Assembly: GCA_014529385.2 (NCBI GenBank)
Contig: CM043962.1
Coordinates: 125,886,470 to 125,950,469 of the forward strand
Length of the DNA: 64,000 bases
Origin: Adiantum capillus-veneris
Lineage: Eukaryota; Streptophyta; Polypodiopsida; Polypodiales; Pteridaceae
Direction: 5' to 3'
In this document: piece by piece, positions 24,213-36,204 of the stretch
How positions within the stretch are numbered: position 1 is the first letter of the stretch
How the letters are laid out: the number at the start of each line of letters is the position of its first letter
Notes under the pieces: generated by a model
The model's database searches: none
Told to the model about the DNA's origin: nothing
Seen by the model: only the letters and a program-made list of their open reading frames with translations
Translations under genes and position numbers: made by a program

Positions 24213-24233
24213 GTTAAATAATTGTTTCCTTAC

Positions 24234-24458
24234 TGATAAGATTAGGGGGGATAAGAGAGAGAGGCATTAATGATAATGACATGCTAATTTACAAGCTTAA
24301 ACAACTAGAGTTAAGTAATAGAGATTAGGCTAGAGTGTAGACACAAATGAAACTAGATAATAATACACCAAAAGAGGCTACAAGAGTGCTCTTATATAGG
24401 AACATCCTAGTAGACTAGAGGTAGTTCCCACTCATAGACTAAAGACCACAACCCAACA
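24234..24458 (-). mobile_element. 3' LTR of copia element H
   Basis: 225 bp, TGATAAGATTAG at the left to CCCAACA at the right, matching 26712-27020 with an internal deletion of about 85 bp. The minus strand has a purine-rich CAAGAGGAGACT just upstream of the LTR start TGTTGGG. The left flank is CTTAC and the flank of the other LTR is CTTTC, a near-matching target duplication. Confidence 0.8.
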
Positions 24459-24669
24459 AGTCTCCTCTTGGAATTTGGGCTATGGTGGTGAAAATGATGA
24501 TTATGATGACTTTGACCGACTCCAATCTAGGAGTCCAGTCCAATTCAAGATCAATACATGATGTCTCCAATCCAGGAGACCCAGCATCTCTAATCTAGGA
24601 GACAATATATCTCCCCTTGACCTAATGAGGTCAAATACCATGACTACATTACAAGGGGAAAAATATTTG

Positions 24670-25160
24670 TCAAAGTTTACAAAACACCAGTGTAAACAAT
24701 GTTGCTATTGCCAACCTCTTCCTCCTCTTCTTGTTCAATCGTATTTGCTGATGCTCAGTTGCTGCCACTCTTTTGCTGGTACTAGATCCTTGATCTTTGA
24801 AGAAGCAATTTGAAACAAGATGCCCAGTCTTCCTGCAATTGTTGCATGCCTTGGAAGAGAGGCAATCTTTGGTGATGTGTCCTTGCTTCCCACACTTGAA
24901 TAATACCTTGATATTGTTGTTGGATGAGGCCACAAAGGTTCTCCCCTTGCAATGAAAGCTCCTCCTAATGATGACGCTGGAATCATGTGTTTCTTCTCCA
25001 AGAACACATGATTATGTTGGATGAGGCCACAAAGGTTTCTCCCCTTGCAATGAAAGCTCCTCCTAATGATGATGCTGGAATCATGTGTTTCTTCTCTATC
25101 CTCCAAGATGGTGACTATGTTTTCATATGCTTCAAGTAATGAACTGAGAAGTACCACCAC
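24670..25160 (-). pseudogene. Gag C-terminus with two zinc knuckles, copia H
   Basis: The minus strand gives KCGKQGHITKDC (first knuckle, with its first Cys lost) and CNNCRKTGHLVSNC (a complete CX2CX4HX4C), typical of nucleocapsid in Ty1/copia Gag. Upstream, about 75 bp of sequence starting GATGAGGCCACAAAGG is duplicated in tandem (24925-24999 and 25021-25096). No protease, integrase or RT follows before the 3' LTR, so H has lost pol. Confidence 0.75.
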
Positions 25161-25237
25161 TTGGCCATCTTTGGGGACGTTGCACTTTAGGTAGGTGAGT
25201 TGTGTGAGAAGACTCTTAAGCTTGTTGACTAGGCTGG

Positions 25238-25594
25238 CTATGTCTTTGTCATGCCCATAGTTAGCTTATATAATTGGCGTTTCAAACTCACTTTAGAATT
25301 CTCGGTCTTGGCACCAAAATTGGTCTCTAACAAGTCCCATGCTTCTTGTGCACTTTCACATTCCCCAATGGAATGAATGTAGCTATCATGTAGTGAAGTG
25401 ATAATGATACCTAGTGCTTGCTCATCCTTGGCTAAATATTGTGCATTAGTGGCCCTTGTTTGCACCCTTTCACTCTCTTCTTGGTTTTGCTTGATGACTC
25501 TCCATAACCCCTTTTTCATTAAGTAACCTCGCAGTTTGATTTGCCAGGTGTGAAATGGGACCCCACTGAACTTTTCAACCCCCTTTTCACTCAT
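25238..25594 (-). pseudogene. Gag N-terminal part, copia H
   Basis: A 118-residue frame from the Met at 25594. FSGVPFHTWQIKLRGYLMKK is the copia-type Gag start, then DEQALGIIITSLHDSYIHSI, SAQEAWDLLETNFGAKTENS and VSLKRQLYKLTM (UBN2-like capsid domain). It ends at a stop and the rest of Gag continues in other frames. With only gag left between two LTRs, H depends on other copies. Confidence 0.82.
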
Positions 25595-25599
25595 TGTGC

Positions 25600-26711
25600 C
25601 AGTGGAGAGGTCTTATCACTTAAAGACTCTCTAAGGATAGTTTCTAACTTCGTACAGATTTGTAAAGTAAAGTATACCTTTTATGGTGTGAAGAGTAGGA
25701 AGTGAAACCACGTATTTGGGTGGGAGTGTTGTTGAGACCTTTAGGCCTTGTGTGACAATTGTCTTACTTGAAAGAGCACTGAGTTCTACAATGGGATTGT
25801 TCCCTTGGATGGGTTTGGCACTTGGTGTGTCTAACAAAGCTCTAGAGGCCTCGAGGTCTTGAGGCTTGAGGCTCTTGAAGGTCACGGGAACAAGAGCCCA
25901 GTAGGGCGGCCAAACGAAGCGGCTTAGATCAAAAGCGGGTAGGCATGGCGTGAGGTGGTCCAGTCGGTTGGTTTGGTTGGCTATAGGCCACTGGATGGAG
26001 AGGACATCCAATGTGTGAGAAACGCGCAATGACGACGGCGGCTGGTTCAGTCCGTCAGTGTTTTGGACCCAAAAATGGCATTTAAAAACGGTTCACCGTG
26101 TAACTCAAATCCGCCAGTTGGCGTTGGTCCCATTCCGGTTGCTTTGCCTAGCTAGCCTAGTAGGCCCCCAAAAAGGATGTGTTCTCACCCTAAAAGACAA
26201 AAGTGAGTCAAAACCCACACACACACATAGAGTTTTAGGATAATGATTAGGTATCAATTAATATTGAAAAACAGGGTTTAATGACTCAAAACGAGGCTGA
26301 AAAACAGAGTGTTTTTTGCGGGCATTGAAACACCAAATGTAGTTCAATAAGACCTTTCCTAGAGCTTTCTGTACACGCAAACAATGCTGTGGATATGTGT
26401 TTGGTGGGAGATTAATCGAAGCTCAAAGTCACCAAGGAATTGCACCCAAATATTTTTTATAAAAAAGATGCACCTATATGAGATGAATTGATTGGCAATT
26501 AATTGGGATTAAGGAGGTTCCCAACTAATCTAGCATAGAGAAAATGCAAAACTTAATGCAACTCTATTCAATTCTAATTGACCAATGGAGGGTAGTGGCT
26601 CATTGGATTACCAAGAACATTCCCACACATAAAGTGATTAGGAAATTGATTAAGAGGATTCTAGCCAATGAGATTAGGAGATGATAATCCCTTGCAAGCT
26701 CTAATACCAAT
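25600..26711 (-). mobile_element. leader and primer site of copia H
   Basis: Non-coding between gag and the 5' LTR. At 26698-26709 the minus strand reads TGGTATTAGAGC, one C-to-T change from the initiator-Met primer site TGGTATCAGAGC, two bases from the LTR. An open frame at 25631-26029 has no recognisable protein pattern. Confidence 0.65.
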
Positions 26712-27020
26712 TGATAAGATTAGAGGGGATAAGAGAGAGAGGCATCCATGATAATGACATGCTAATTATAATCTTAATTAACTAGGGTTAAGTAATAGAG
26801 ATTAGGCTAGAGTGTAGACACAAATGAAACTAGATAATAATACACTAAAAGAGGCTACAAGAGTGCTTTTATATAGGAGAGATGGAGGGTAGTACAATGT
26901 GTAGTACAAGTGTCCACATAACCTTCCACCTAGGCATCCACATGTTTCCTAGGCCACTAAGCATCCTAGTAGACTAGAGGTAGTTCCCACTCATAGACTA
27001 AAGACCACAAAAACCCAACA
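26712..27020 (-). mobile_element. 5' LTR of copia element H
   Basis: 309 bp, TGATAAGATTAG to CCCAACA. It shares most of its length with 24234-24458. Flanked on the right by CTTTC. Confidence 0.8.
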
Positions 27021-27416
27021 CTTTCCACTTGGCAAGTGTGACGTCATGCTTGCATCCTCCTCATTTGACCACATGCGAGGCATTGAAGGATCAACTTGTG
27101 ACAAATAATCTGAGATGTAAAAAAATGCCTCTTGCATGATCCACCCTTCGGCCATAGATGCCTCTAGTTGAGATGGTAGCCACACAAAATCTTTGAGAGT
27201 CTTTAAAAACCTCTCTAAAAAGAACATCTATTGTGCGTGCACTAATCCACTTATAGCAATCTCCTCAACCACGTGAACCAAGAGGTGCATTTGACTAAGA
27301 AGATTCGATGGAGGAAATGCATCCTCAATGGCACACACAATTTTTGTTGCAAGTGTTTGAGCAGTAGGGATAGCATCTATTTGAATTCCCTTGGAGCTCA
27401 CTGCAAGAAAACACAC
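27021..27416 (-). pseudogene. CACTA transposase DUF4218-like fragment (G)
   Basis: The minus strand reads LLSQMHLLVHVVEEIAISGLVHAQ, then after one stop FFLERFLKTLKDFV and QLEASMAEGWIMQEAFFYIS. This is the DUF4218 pattern (HLxxHLxEE, then ERYxxxLKxYVRNxxxPEASIAEGY) of plant CACTA transposases. It is cut at its C-terminal side by copia H at 27020 and resumes at about 24212. Decayed and non-functional. Confidence 0.78.
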
Positions 27417-27432
27417 AAGAATACACTAAGTG

Positions 27433-28309
27433 CTAGTTGAGGTTATTGTGTACATAAAAAGTGTAGTTGAGTGGAGTTTTCTGGTGTACCTTACTAGCTC
27501 TCCAAGTTTGAAAATAGCATCCCTGACTTTCTTGTCTTGGCATATGCACATACTCACCGGCAGAATGAACTACAATGTAAATTAGAGGAAGGGAAAGTGA
27601 GAGAAATTCATATACGCAAATCATATGTGTCCTAAAAATAAATAAAATTGAGAGAATAGATAAAGGGACATTACCTGAATCATCTTGTGCCAATCATAGG
27701 TCTTGAACCCATATAACTGAATGCTTCTACCTTTCTTCGTTTTTGTGAAAGGTCTCTTTAGTGACCTCATGTATCCTATTGGTGTGCGAATAGATGCAAT
27801 GGTACCCTTCACTTGGTCCAATTCTTCTTTGGCTAGCATCCATGGCACTTTAGGAAGCACAATATTCCCATTGGGGGACGGCATAGAGTAGCAAAGATGG
27901 GGAGACGTTTCAAGACCCTCAAATCCTCTCTCGCCCCCAATGAGTCCTTCTTGCCAATAATGTGGTCCCACAGGGTGTGAGCCATATTCTTGAAATGTGC
28001 ATGGGATCCAAGAGGTGTTGTATTTTTAAGTTCTTTCAATATGGAAGCCTTTAAAATATAGAATACCTTGACATATCTTTTTGGTGATGTACTCAGAGCT
28101 GGATTGTTGTTGTAGTGCTCTTCCCAAATAGTTGCCCAATTTGCCATCGTGAGCTTTAGAGGCGTCTTCCCATTTGTTGGAGCCTTGTTCTTTCTATGAC
28201 CTTGGGTAAGAAACGATGGTTGTTTAGATGGATTACCTTGTGCAAGGCATCCTTGCTCGTTGAGTGCAAGGATTACCTTGTGCAAGGCATTGTTGCTCAT
28301 CGAGTGCAA
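27433..28309 (-). pseudogene. CACTA transposase central part (G)
   Basis: The minus strand has LPKVPWMLAKEELDQVKGTI, then a frame with KGRSIQLYGFKTYDWHKMIQ, matching the end of the transposase catalytic region of CACTA elements (the LKSHDCHxxMQ block just before DUF4218). The upstream frame 27833-28309 (TLWDHIIGKKDSLGAREDLR) belongs to the same gene. Most of the catalytic region is missing, so this is an internally deleted copy. Confidence 0.65.
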
Positions 28310-28350
28310 GGATTACCTAGTTCAAGGCATCCTTGCTTGTCGAGTGCATG
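28231..28350. repeat. three 40-bp tandem repeats in CACTA G
   Basis: Units at 28231-28270, 28271-28310 and 28311-28350 share GATTACCT.GT.CAAGGCAT and end CGAGTGCAAG or CGAGTGCATG. They lie where copies J and G diverge after the shared EDC.PCT residues. Confidence 0.92.
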
Positions 28351-28918
28351 GCTGACAATCCTCCTTGCACACATCATGTTCATGAACCAGTAACTCATCA
28401 CACATGTCAAACATGTGCTCATCCATTACCTCAAAGTGCTCCTGAGATGCTAGAGGAGGAGCTATCGAAGTAGAGCTAGTAGCAGGGTCACCATGTGCCA
28501 CACCTAATTCATGTAATAGCTCTTGTCTTTGTCGTTCGGTCTTGGACACCGATGCACCACTACCAAACACAGACCAATGTGACACCTCCTCAAGCAGGGG
28601 GTGAGTGGTGCTCTCATCTCTCAGAGCGCTTTTTTGAGGGTGCAAAAGCCCTTCGTTCTCCAAGTGCTCCAAAGCAATGCGCCTCAAGCGAGGGATTGCC
28701 CTTTTGCACTTGGGGCAAGGACAAGGGAGTTTTTCCTTGAGCCACCGATCATGTTCAAGGCCATTTGGAGAGCCACAATCATCCCAATCATCGTGCACAC
28801 GCACGGAAGAGACATTATAATTCAAAAAATTTAAATTTAGCCATATGTGTCCTATAAAAATAATAATAGAGAAAATAGTATCAATTACATATTTCAATTT
28901 AAAGAGAGAAATGACCAA
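28322..28918 (-). pseudogene. CACTA transposase N-terminal part (G)
   Basis: The minus strand encodes the transposase-associated domain. DDWDDCGSPNGLEHDRWLKE is followed by LPCPCPKCKRAIPRLRRIAL (cysteine cluster), then a linker with KTERQRQELLHELG and DEHMFDMCDELLVHEHDVCK. In functional CACTA elements this region precedes the catalytic transposase. The frame is open for 198 codons here, better preserved than in copy J, but the gene is broken downstream. Confidence 0.8.
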
Positions 28919-29182
28919 ACATATAGAAAGAATAATGTGTAATCAATACTTATACTAAATGGATTAATTTTTTATCGCAAATGGTACAAAATAATTATAA
29001 AATACATTTAAAACACATCTGAAATTGCTACAAATAAACATTTGCTAATTATTTAAGTACATGTTAGTATAGAATATTCATTAAGAAAAATTAAAAAAAG
29101 AGAAGAATCATAATTTTTTTTCAAAAGGATATGTATGAAATTATGTCTAACTAAGGATAAAGGGAAGTGATTTGTACCCCCC

Positions 29183-29184
<2 letters not shown>

Positions 29185-29222
<38 letters not shown>
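29185..29222. repeat. 38-bp poly-C tract
   Basis: Thirty-eight consecutive C, preceded by CCCCCCAA. The complementary G run could form a quadruplex. Its true length is uncertain because such runs are error-prone. Confidence 0.85.
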
Positions 29223-29226
<4 letters not shown>

Positions 29227-29481
29227 CTACCTCGGATACGTTTGTATCCGCTTGAAATGACGTTACACGATGGTAACAGACATGATAATGTAAGCGGTAA
29301 TATCTGTTGTAATCACTAGCACCTAAAAAAGAAAGAAGGACAGAGTATGCCGCATATTTGTGGCATGCTCTACCCTTCTCTTCTCCGTCATTGCACATGC
29401 AACTTTCTCAACCCTCCCTACTCTACGTCCCACGCCCTCTACCTCTCTCTCCCTTGTACATCTCTCCCCTCCTTCTCCCTC

Positions 29482-29485
<4 letters not shown>

Positions 29486-29528
<43 letters not shown>
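29486..29528. repeat. (CA)n microsatellite
   Basis: About 21 CA units. Confidence 0.97.
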
Positions 29529-29529
<1 letters not shown>

Positions 29530-29669
29530 TTTTGGGTCATTTGCAAAGGCCTCTTTGAAGGGGGGCTTACCACAATCATCATAGGACACTCACCTAACGG
29601 GAAACCATCTCTACAACTTAAGGTAATCACATAAGCTCCCTGCCTTTTTCCCTATTGTGTTCTACTCCA

Positions 29670-29740
29670 CACACACACACACACACACATACACACACAC
29701 ACATGCGCGCGCGCACGCACACGTGTGCGCATACACATAC
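29670..29740. repeat. (CA)n with alternating CG/TG segment
   Basis: CA repeats grading into GCGCGCGCAC and ACGTGTGCGC. Alternating purine-pyrimidine throughout, a classic Z-DNA-prone sequence. Confidence 0.9.
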
Positions 29741-30092
29741 TTACATATATAAGGATGGAAACAAAAGGATATTGATAAGTGCACATACCTCATTCATTTG
29801 CCCAATTGATGCAATAGAGATTATTGTTAATGATGTTTTTGATGTAGGTTGCTTAGTGAAGCATATAAATCTTCTCCCATGTCGTTGTAAACTTGTTTGC
29901 TTTGTTTGCACATGGATACTCGAGTAAGTTTGTTTGTAAATGGATACACGAGTAGATGATTTGTTTGCAAATGGATTGTGAGAAGAAAAGAAAAAGAAAC
30001 AAGTGAAAGTAAATAAAATATGAAAAAACTTGAGAAATAAAAGGGGGGAAGTAGAAAAAGTAATAAAGTTTAAAAAATAAAAAAGACAGAGG
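29741..30092. other. no gene seen
   Basis: AT-rich intergenic or element-flank DNA with a short direct repeat (AATGGATACACGAGTA near 29938 and CATGGATACTCGAGTA near 29911). Nothing else recognised. Confidence 0.4.
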
Positions 30093-30155
<63 letters not shown>

Positions 30156-30192
30156 AAGAGAGAAACAGAGAGAGAGAGAAGGGGGGAGAGAG

Positions 30193-30227
<35 letters not shown>

Positions 30228-30246
30228 GAGAGAGAGAGGGAGAGAA

Positions 30247-30322
<76 letters not shown>
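30093..30322. repeat. (GA)n tract, about 230 bp
   Basis: Interrupted GA repeats. It borders the first ORF1-like unit. Confidence 0.97.
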
Positions 30323-30326
<4 letters not shown>

Positions 30327-30392
30327 AATTATCATCCACGGAGGTCAGATATGACTTATGGGATCAAACACAAAAAAAAAACTAGTACATTG

Positions 30393-31256
30393 TTAGATAC
30401 ATCTCAGTGAAGGACTGAGGGTCCATCGAGGGGTGAGCAAAAAGAAAAGATAAAATGAACAAAGCCTAAGGAGGGTAGATGAGGAGGGAGCCGCTTTGGG
30501 AGTTTGAAACTCCTGGATGATGGCTTTGCCTCCTTGATAAACTACCCATTTTCCTACAGTGCGTGCCTCTTGCATCTTTTGTAGTTCTACCTTCTTCTGC
30601 TTGAGTTGGGCGGGAGTAAGGTCTTCTGCAAACTAGATTTTAGTGTCTTTAGGAAGCCTCAATTGCTCGAGGAGTTTGATTCGGTCCATCTTTGTCTTGA
30701 AAGTGATGATTGCATGGTTCGTACGATGTTCGTGTGTAAGGGAGTTGATTGTGACTAGATCCCACTCTATCATGTGGGTTGCGGATTGGGTGCGGGCAAA
30801 GGACTTGTTGTTGAGATCCCCCTCACCTTGCCAATTGCTTGGAAGCCCACCAATGAGAACATTGAGAGCTATACTATCTCGTCGTTGTTGTTCAAGTAGC
30901 ATGGATGCCACACAATTTTCGACCTTGTGGAGGATGACTTCTTGCACTTGATTCTTGGCCGTCTTGGTGAGAGAGATCTTCACCTCTGCTTCTGTGTTAT
31001 TGATCTTGACTTCCATCTGTTTCATCTCTTCCATCTTGGAGTTCTCTACTACGGTGAGCCTAACCTCGATGACCACCAATCTTTGCTTCAGCTCAGTGTT
31101 CTCCTTGCGAAGTCTTTTGACTTCATGTTGAAGACGGGTGGTGTTGTCCATCTTTGGGGGTGTTGCCACAACCCCAGCAAAAGTCAGCTTGCCTCGAGTT
31201 GAGGCCCGAGTGTCCATGATTGTTGCTTGGAAGATGCACCCAAGAGAAACTTCCAA
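30393..31256 (-). pseudogene. LINE ORF1-like coiled-coil protein, copy 1
   Basis: A 207-codon minus-strand frame from 31256. A heptad-rich coiled coil (RLQHEVKRLRKENTELKQRL) is followed by LNVLIGGLPSNW and AIITFKTKMDRIKLLEQLRL. After one stop at 30633 the same frame continues EDLTPAQLKQKKVELQKMQE and ARTVGKWVVYQGGKAIIQEF. Coiled coil, RNA-binding-like block and a C-terminal block with DLTP and a GGK turn is the layout of L1-type ORF1 (Transposase_22-like) proteins, which coat LINE RNA. No ORF2 lies next to it. One stop and the tandem sister copy mark it as a pseudogene. The family call is tentative. Confidence 0.55.
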
Positions 31257-31494
31257 GATGTTGCTGCAACCCTTGTGCTCGAGAGATGCCCCTGTATTTA
31301 CTTGTTGTTTGTTTTCAACAGATGAATTCGACCTCTTTTCTTAGATCTAGGGGCACAATAGAGACGTTGGCAGTCAAGATCAGTTGAGCATACATGGCCT
31401 CTTGAGCGAGCAGGGCATCAAACCCGCACTAGTGGGCATGGCAGCATGGTAGAGTCTTACTAGCAAGACAGGGTTCGTGGGGCGGGGCAGCAGG

Positions 31495-31519
31495 ACACAC
31501 ACACACACACACACACACA
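31495..31519. repeat. (CA)n microsatellite between ORF1-like units
   Basis: About 12 CA units at the junction of the two tandem units. The first unit ends in GA repeats at the same place. Confidence 0.95.
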
Positions 31520-31639
31520 GTGAATTATCATCCACGGAGGTCAAATATGACCCATGAAACCAAAAATAGAACATAGCAATCACTCCAAATATGTGAAGAT
31601 GTTTGATACATATCAGTTAAGGGTTGAGGGTCCATCAAA

Positions 31640-32401
31640 AGGATAGAAGAAAAGAACAAAAACCTATGGGGGCTCAAGTGAGGAGATAGCCGGTTTGGGA
31701 GTTCAAAATTCTTGGATGATGGCTTTACCGCCTCGATAGACTGCCCATTTACCTTGCTTGAGGGCTTAATGCATCCTCTTGAGTTCACTTGTTTTCATCT
31801 TAAGTTGCATCGTGGTTAATTCTTCAGTGATCCACAACTTTGTTCCCTTCAAAAGTTGAGACTGGTGTAGCAAATTGATCCGCTCCTCTTTGTCCTTGAA
31901 AGTGAGGATGCATTGCTTGGGTGGCACATGCTTATGTGTATCATTGATCCAAAAAATAGTTTCGGGTTTGATCTGAACTAGTTGAAGAGTGTCATTAGGT
32001 TTGGTGATTGCTTCTTCCAGGGTGTCCTCCTCAGTGTACCATGCTGGTTAGAGCCCTCCAATCTTGACCTTGAGGCCAAGAGATTCTTATAGTCGACACT
32101 CTTGTAGGGCCGCTTGTATCTTGGTATTGATCTTTTTTTGTGCTGCCTTGTGAGCTTTCTTTTTTACCTCCATGACACTCTCGACGAAGGAGGGTTCGAC
32201 TTCCTTTGCTTTTGCAAGCAAAGCTTGGCTCTCTACTTCCTTCCCATCCTCCAGTTTATGCAAGCACTCCTTTAGCTTCCCGTTCTCCTTGATCAGTTCT
32301 TGCACCTTAGCCTCCAGATCTGTAATTCTTGCTTCTTGTCGAGCGGCAGAGTCCTTCCTTGGTGCAACATCTACATTGCAAGAAAACTCCTGCTTGTCCA
32401 A
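31640..32401 (-). pseudogene. LINE ORF1-like coiled-coil protein, copy 2
   Basis: Paralogue of 30393-31256. The coiled coil (RITDLEAKVQELIKENGKLK) in 32087-32401 is followed, after a stop, by KQCILTFKDKEERINLLHQS, EELTTMQLKMKTSELKRMH and QGKWAVYRGGKAIIQEF. The 3' flanks of the two copies also match (the phrase AATTATCATCCACGGAGGTC at both 30327 and 31522), so a unit of about 1.2 kb was duplicated head to tail and has since diverged strongly. Confidence 0.55.
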
Positions 32402-32459
32402 GAGATTGGAGTACCATTCAACATCTTGGATGTGGGAACAAGGTCTAAGGACCTCTTAA

Positions 32460-32972
32460 AGTGGACCTGCTAACGAAGTCTTCTGTAACAACGACTGAAA
32501 GCGAATGGCCTACCACTAATGCACCCCTCAGTGCTATCAATAGAATATTCTCATTGCAGGCTGTGTGTGTATTGAGCCGCTGACTGAGCACGAACCCCTG
32601 TTTTGAGCATGGGGGAGCGCAAACTGCTGAGTGCGAGTTGTCGGTTTTGAGCACGATTTGCTAAGGTCCCGAGCATGAAGTTGAAGCGAAGCTGAGGCAA
32701 AGCTGAATTTGAAGTTGAAGCGAGTAAAGAGCACACTTAATGAGAAAAAGAGGTTGAGGCAAAGCTAAATTTGAAGCCAAATTATCAAGGTGAACTCAAG
32801 CGGCACACACACTGAGGCTAGGTGCCACTGAACTGAGGTGGCGTTGATATCACGCGCACAATCGAGATGAGGCTGAGAGGTTAGGGCAAGGTAGGATCTT
32901 AACGCCTCCCCACTGAGCTGCCCCTCGCTTTGGGGCGGGACTCATGAATCAGAGAAAGAACAAAAGTTAGGG

Positions 32973-32974
<2 letters not shown>
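32460..32974. other. no gene seen
   Basis: Contains short degenerate repeats (GAAGTTGAAGCGAAGCTGAG-like blocks around 32680-32790). Open frames here have no coding pattern I recognise. Confidence 0.4.
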
Positions 32975-33014
<40 letters not shown>

Positions 33015-33038
33015 TAATGGAGAGGGAGAGGGATAGAG

Positions 33039-33102
<64 letters not shown>

Positions 33103-33126
33103 AGAGAGAAAGAGAGGGAGAGAGAG
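32975..33126. repeat. two (CA)n arrays and a GA stretch
   Basis: CA arrays at 32975-33011 and 33040-33098, then GAGAGA. They stand where the missing outer end of the B LTR should be. Confidence 0.95.
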
Positions 33127-34270
<1,144 letters not shown>

Positions 34271-34858
34271 ATTACCTCTCTCTTGAAATCATAGTCATCC
34301 TCGACGATGAGGTAGAGAAGGTAAAGCCTAGTCATTAGTCCATGGTTTCCTAGTGGATAAAGGATCCCTTTTTACCCTATGAAATCATTCAAGTATGGAT
34401 GATATTTTGTGCTTGAAAGACTTCGCTGCCACAAGCATGTCTGCTCTTTATAGTCCATATCATACTTCCAAAGTAGATCGAAAAATTCTACTTGGTCTTT
34501 GGGAGACATCATCGCCACAAACATGATTCTAAGCATGCATACTTCTTAAATTTGTGCACAATAAAAGAAAAAGAGAGTCTTATAAGAGAAAAACATTGTT
34601 GATTCAAAATGCATTTACATTTGCTTACTCTACTAGTAGCATTGTAAGCATTAACAAGGTTCATATTATCCTTAAGCTGTGTTCTTTGTATCCATCTAAA
34701 ATCTTTAAAAGGATAATTCTTGAATCAATAAGATACCATCGGATAATCTTACCATGTCCTAGCACTTATTCTTCATGTTGAAGGATGGATTTGGGTTAAA
34801 GCACCTCTTCTTGATCCTCAATCTTGGGAGGGTCTTCAATTATTGGTTTTGTTCTGGC
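34271..34858 (-). mobile_element. 3' non-coding end of element B, split by A
   Basis: Includes the polypurine tract (minus strand AAGAGAGAGGTAA before the LTR) and untranslated sequence closely related to 36188-36750 of element A. It ends at CTGGC beside the A LTR and continues at 47117. Confidence 0.8.
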
Positions 34859-36187
34859 TGTAATGGAAATGGCCTATGAACTTTGAGGATAGCAAAATTA
34901 AGAGAACTAAAGTGAGCATTTTTGTGCAATCACTTTGAGAACATAGAGGGTGAACTTAATTGATGGTAGCAACATAAACATAGTACTTAATTAACTTGGG
35001 ATGAATAATACTTTTGCAAGAGAGAGAGTATTAGAGAACATGGCAATAGTTGAGGACTGGATTTACTTGGAGCCGGTCCCCCTTCCAAAAGGCATTTGTA
35101 TTATAGATTCTCCCATCAAGAGATACTTGGTACAATAAAATATTTGTGTTTCTTGTGACCTTGGTGATGCTATGAAGATGGAAAGCTTTCATGCATCACG
35201 AGCATAACATAAACTTTGCAAAAAGCATTAACTATCCCAAGGCCTCAAACACCTTCGAAGGTGGAGAGATCTAGCGGGGAATGAGGGTAGGGAAGAGGAA
35301 GAAGAATCATCCATAGGAGAAAGAAATAGTTTCTTACTTATCAATCACTCTTCTTGCTTAGCATAGCATAATAGAATAGTAATGAAGATGAAGAAGATGT
35401 CAATCTTAAGCATTGAAGCATGGCTCTTGGTTGGATTTGCATTCCATAGCCAAGAGTGTTGGTATAGACTCTCCACTTCTCCACAAGCTTAGAGAAGGAG
35501 ATGACCTATCCAATAGCATTCAAGCACATCATGAGGGCCACATGTAGAGGATCATTTGAATATGTGTCTTTTATGCTTATTAAGTCATTTGGTTTGAATT
35601 GAATATTTCAAGCACTAAGTCAATCAAGCATGGAAACTTTTTATGCCTTTTGATTTTTTACCTTTGAATTGAACACTTCAAGAACCTTAGTCATTTAAGC
35701 ATAAAAATAACCTCACGGTTTGGGCAAGGTTTCCACAACCACTTTAAGCACCTTAGCATCTCATGCTTGGGTAAGATCCCCACCTCAAGGTTATCCCTAG
35801 CTTGCCTAAGGTCAAAGGACTTTTTAACACTAAATTTTGGAGGTATGTAATGAAGATAACCCTAAGGTCTTTTAAGCTCCATTAGATGCACATTGCTCGT
35901 TGATAGACTACCTCCTTTGGATCCCTATTGAGATGTAACCATCTCTCCTCTTAGTCCCTTACTAAGGTAAATCTAGAAGCACTTATTGCACATTGCTCTT
36001 TGGTATACCATCTCTTTTTGGACCCCTATTGAGATGCAACCATTTCTCATTTTAGTCCCCTGTTGAGATAGGTCCAGAAGCACATATCTATATCCTAATT
36101 CTTGTTCCCCTTTTATCTTCCCATATTAAATGATCAACTTAATATGAGAAAATCATTTGGTAAAGTCAGATATTATATTTTATGACA
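34859..36187 (-). mobile_element. 3' LTR of gypsy element A
   Basis: 1.33 kb, TGTAATGG at the left to TTATGACA at the right. Related to 45531-47116 but about 260 bp shorter, because a block with GT and CT microsatellites is deleted. The flank CTGGC (34854-34858) nearly equals GTGGC (47117-47121). Confidence 0.88.
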
Positions 36188-36204
36188 TTACCTCTCTCTT
36201 CAAA
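36188..36204 (-). other. polypurine tract of element A
   Basis: The minus strand reads TTTGAAGAGAGAGGTAA directly before the LTR start TGTCATAA. Confidence 0.75.

Larger units (their letters stand above)
22581..24233 (-). mobile_element. 3' part of CACTA element G
   Basis: Begins with CACTATGAAG, a plausible start of a CACTA terminal inverted repeat, directly at the break in the F LTR. It contains the C-terminal transposase pieces described separately. Between 22581 and 23525 I see GA-rich and AT-rich non-coding DNA, including a repeated CTCCCCCTCAAATTTTGGTG block near 22785 and 22829. The matching right terminus was not found. Confidence 0.5.
28919..29640. mobile_element. 5' flank of CACTA G, non-coding
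   Basis: AT-rich, then a poly-C run, then a stretch resembling 3000-3420 near copy J. No gene seen. Confidence 0.5.

Noticed and set aside
25631-26029. 132-codon frame on the minus strand in copia H
   Set aside because: Lies in the leader between primer site and gag and shows no domain or typical codon pattern.
22581-29860. Complete CACTA element ending with TAGTG at 29856
   Set aside because: The TAGTG there has no further match to the left terminus and the 3-bp flanks differ.
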